DNA of 7,013 nucleotides from NCBI GenBank assembly GCA_039208045.1, contig JBCCRH010000343.1, positions 1 to 7,013 on the forward strand, in the 5' to 3' direction. This document shows positions 5,730 through 7,013 of the stretch, one piece after another. This DNA comes from JBCCRH01 sp039208045 (lineage in GTDB: Bacteria; Bacteroidota; Bacteroidia; Chitinophagales; Saprospiraceae). The first letter of the stretch is position 1; each line of letters starts with the position of its first letter. The position numbers and the translations under genes are program-made. The notes beneath the pieces were generated by a model. That model was not told the origin of the DNA. It was given only the letters and a program-made list of their open reading frames with translations, and ran no database searches.

Positions 5730-7013
5730 TTACCCAGTACTCTTCAGCCCACCCGACAAGGCATTAACCAAGAGTAGTGATTGGAGCAGGGCCGCTTCTT
5801 TTTGCTCCGTATCATTTGCATCGGTAGCGCGCCATTGCTTAAGGTAGTTGATTTGCATACGGTGGAGGATGGCTAATGCCTGTCCTCGCAGTTTGATATT
5901 TTCTAGCTTGGCAATTCGGCGCTCTTCACTGGGGAGATTGAACAGGTCTTCAATCTGTTGTAAGCTTTCGGTATGATCGCTTAGGATGAGTTCTAGTAGT
6001 TCTTGATGTGCCTCTTTATCGTCTACCAGCTGTGCAAAAGCTTTCATAATCGACACATCCGCATTCATCAAATTGGTCTCTATCTGAATGAGTCGGTACT
6101 TTAAGAATGGCCATTGATCAGCCTGCTTTTTCAAGTATTGATAATCTTCAGGGTGGTCTGATTGGAGCTGCTGTAGTGCAGCCCCCGTACCAAACCAACC
6201 GGTGAGGTTGAAGCGCGATTGGCTCCAGCTGAATACCCAAGGAATGGCACGCAAGTCATCTAGCGAAAATGTTTTCTTTCCAGTACGTCGAGAAGGCCTT
6301 GACCCAATTTTGCTTTGCTCCAAAATATCAATAGGCGTGGCCTGTCGGTAAAAAGGAATAAACTGCGGATGATCTAACAGTATCCGATAGTGCTGGCGCG
6401 CAAAATTGGATAAGCGCTCCATAATTGTGTACAGGCGCTCGTCAAATTCTTCTTGCTCTGAGAACATCGCTTGCCGGGCTGTGCTGGACACAAATACTTC
6501 CAAATTATAAGTCGCATTCAGGCGATTCGCAAACTGGTTGGAAATGGTTTCTCCCTGAACCGTCATTTTAATATGACCACTTACGGATCCAATGGGCATG
6601 CTTTCCAAGAAACGGTGAATTTTTCCACCTCCCCGACTGATTGTACCACCTCTGCCGTGGAAGAAGCAAAGTTTCACTCCATGTTTATTGCCAATTTTGG
6701 TAAGCTCCATTTCTGCTTTGTAAATACTCCACCGGCTGGTTATGATCCCTCCATCCTTATTACTATCACTATACCCTAGCATCACCTCCTGCACTGGATG
6801 AGTTACCCCTTTACGTCTGGCAACCGTTACCGGATGAGTCAGAAAAGCTTCTAGAATTGGCCCTCCTGCTACTAAGTCTTCGATCGTTTCCAGAAGGGGA
6901 ACTACAGGGAGCTTACTATTTAGTAAACCTACCTCGCGCAGAAATAAGTAGACCAAGAGCAAATCACTCAAACTACGAGTCATACTAATGATAAAAGAAC
7001 CAATACCATCCGC
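5730..7013 (-). CDS. ppc: Phosphoenolpyruvate carboxylase, C-terminal half
   Basis: The gene runs off the window edge. Coding continues in frame above the ATG at 6983 (ADGIGSFIIS before MTRSLSDLL, matching the conserved VISM-x-x-x-SD-x-L block), so that ATG is internal. About 428 residues are visible of the roughly 850-950 usual for the family. The enzyme adds bicarbonate to phosphoenolpyruvate to make oxaloacetate in the cytoplasm and refills the TCA cycle. Diagnostic blocks are VMLGYSDSNKDGG (near 6747-6785), the glycine loop FFHGRGGTISRGGG (near 6624-6665), TVQGETISNQF, and IGSRPSRR followed by LRAIPWVFSWSQSRF. The catalytic His of the N-terminal half is outside the window. By eye alignment to the E. 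coli enzyme, two of four aspartate-binding residues are changed: Lys773 is Asn (6063-6065) and Asn881 is Ser (5739-5741, tail KSTG instead of NTG). Arg587 and Arg832 are kept. No frameshift is seen. Confidence 0.97.
   Translation of the reverse strand, partial: ADGIGSFIISMTRSLSDLLLVYLFLREVGLLNSKLPVVPLLETIEDLVAGGPILEAFLTHPVTVARRKGVTHPVQEVMLGYSDSNKDGGIITSRWSIYKAEMELTKIGNKHGVKLCFFHGRGGTISRGGGKIHRFLESMPIGSVSGHIKMTVQGETISNQFANRLNATYNLEVFVSSTARQAMFSEQEEFDERLYTIMERLSNFARQHYRILLDHPQFIPFYRQATPIDILEQSKIGSRPSRRTGKKTFSLDDLRAIPWVFSWSQSRFNLTGWFGTGAALQQLQSDHPEDYQYLKKQADQWPFLKYRLIQIETNLMNADVSIMKAFAQLVDDKEAHQELLELILSDHTESLQQIEDLFNLPSEERRIAKLENIKLRGQALAILHRMQINYLKQWRATDANDTEQKEAALLQSLLLVNALSGGLKSTG

Noticed and set aside
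6471..6779. Plus-strand frame of 102 codons opposite PEP carboxylase.
   Set aside because: It is antisense to the most conserved catalytic blocks of the enzyme.
1..7013. Insertion sequence, CRISPR array, tRNA or rRNA gene.
   Set aside because: No transposase motifs, regularly spaced repeats or recognisable RNA gene sequences were seen on either strand.

Overview
The window looks like chromosomal DNA of a Bacteroidota bacterium, probably a Saprospiria/Lewinella-like lineage; the phylum is well supported, the lower rank is a guess. Evidence: a type IX secretion (T9SS) type A C-terminal sorting domain, a tetratricopeptide sensor kinase of a build common in this phylum, AT-rich leaders without Shine-Dalgarno motifs, and one exact match to the TAnnTTTG promoter box.

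Layout. Bases 2-580 (+) are the 3' end of a large secreted or surface protein carrying a T9SS tail. It converges on a run of minus-strand genes, with a compact hairpin exactly between the two stop codons. Read in the direction of transcription, the minus-strand run is: a periplasmic-TPR sensor histidine kinase (4866-2641), a NarL/LuxR-type response regulator (2615-1962), a metacaspase-like cysteine protease (1937-1209) and a PGDYG-like small protein (1129 or 1090 to 599). The first three are separated by only 25 and 24 nt and almost certainly form one operon. The fourth sits after a larger gap that holds a hairpin and a promoter-like box, so it may be its own unit. Upstream, 4867-5088 holds a symmetric set of short repeats that may be an operator, and a long imperfect inverted repeat.

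Next comes an unrecognised 118-residue protein (5445-5089, minus). Then 5446-5729 has a doubtful 60-codon plus-strand reading frame, a perfect 10-bp-arm hairpin inside it, and a hairpin just after the next gene's stop. The window ends with the C-terminal half of phosphoenolpyruvate carboxylase (5730 to the window edge, minus), a housekeeping anaplerotic enzyme.

How the parts may work together. The kinase should sense something through its periplasmic TPR domain and pass phosphate to the response regulator. That regulator may control its own operon and therefore the amount of the caspase-like protease. A two-component system co-transcribed with an apparently active, prodomain-free metacaspase is the most interesting feature here. 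A role in stress response, regulated proteolysis or programmed cell death is inference only. PEP carboxylase and the T9SS protein look unrelated to it.
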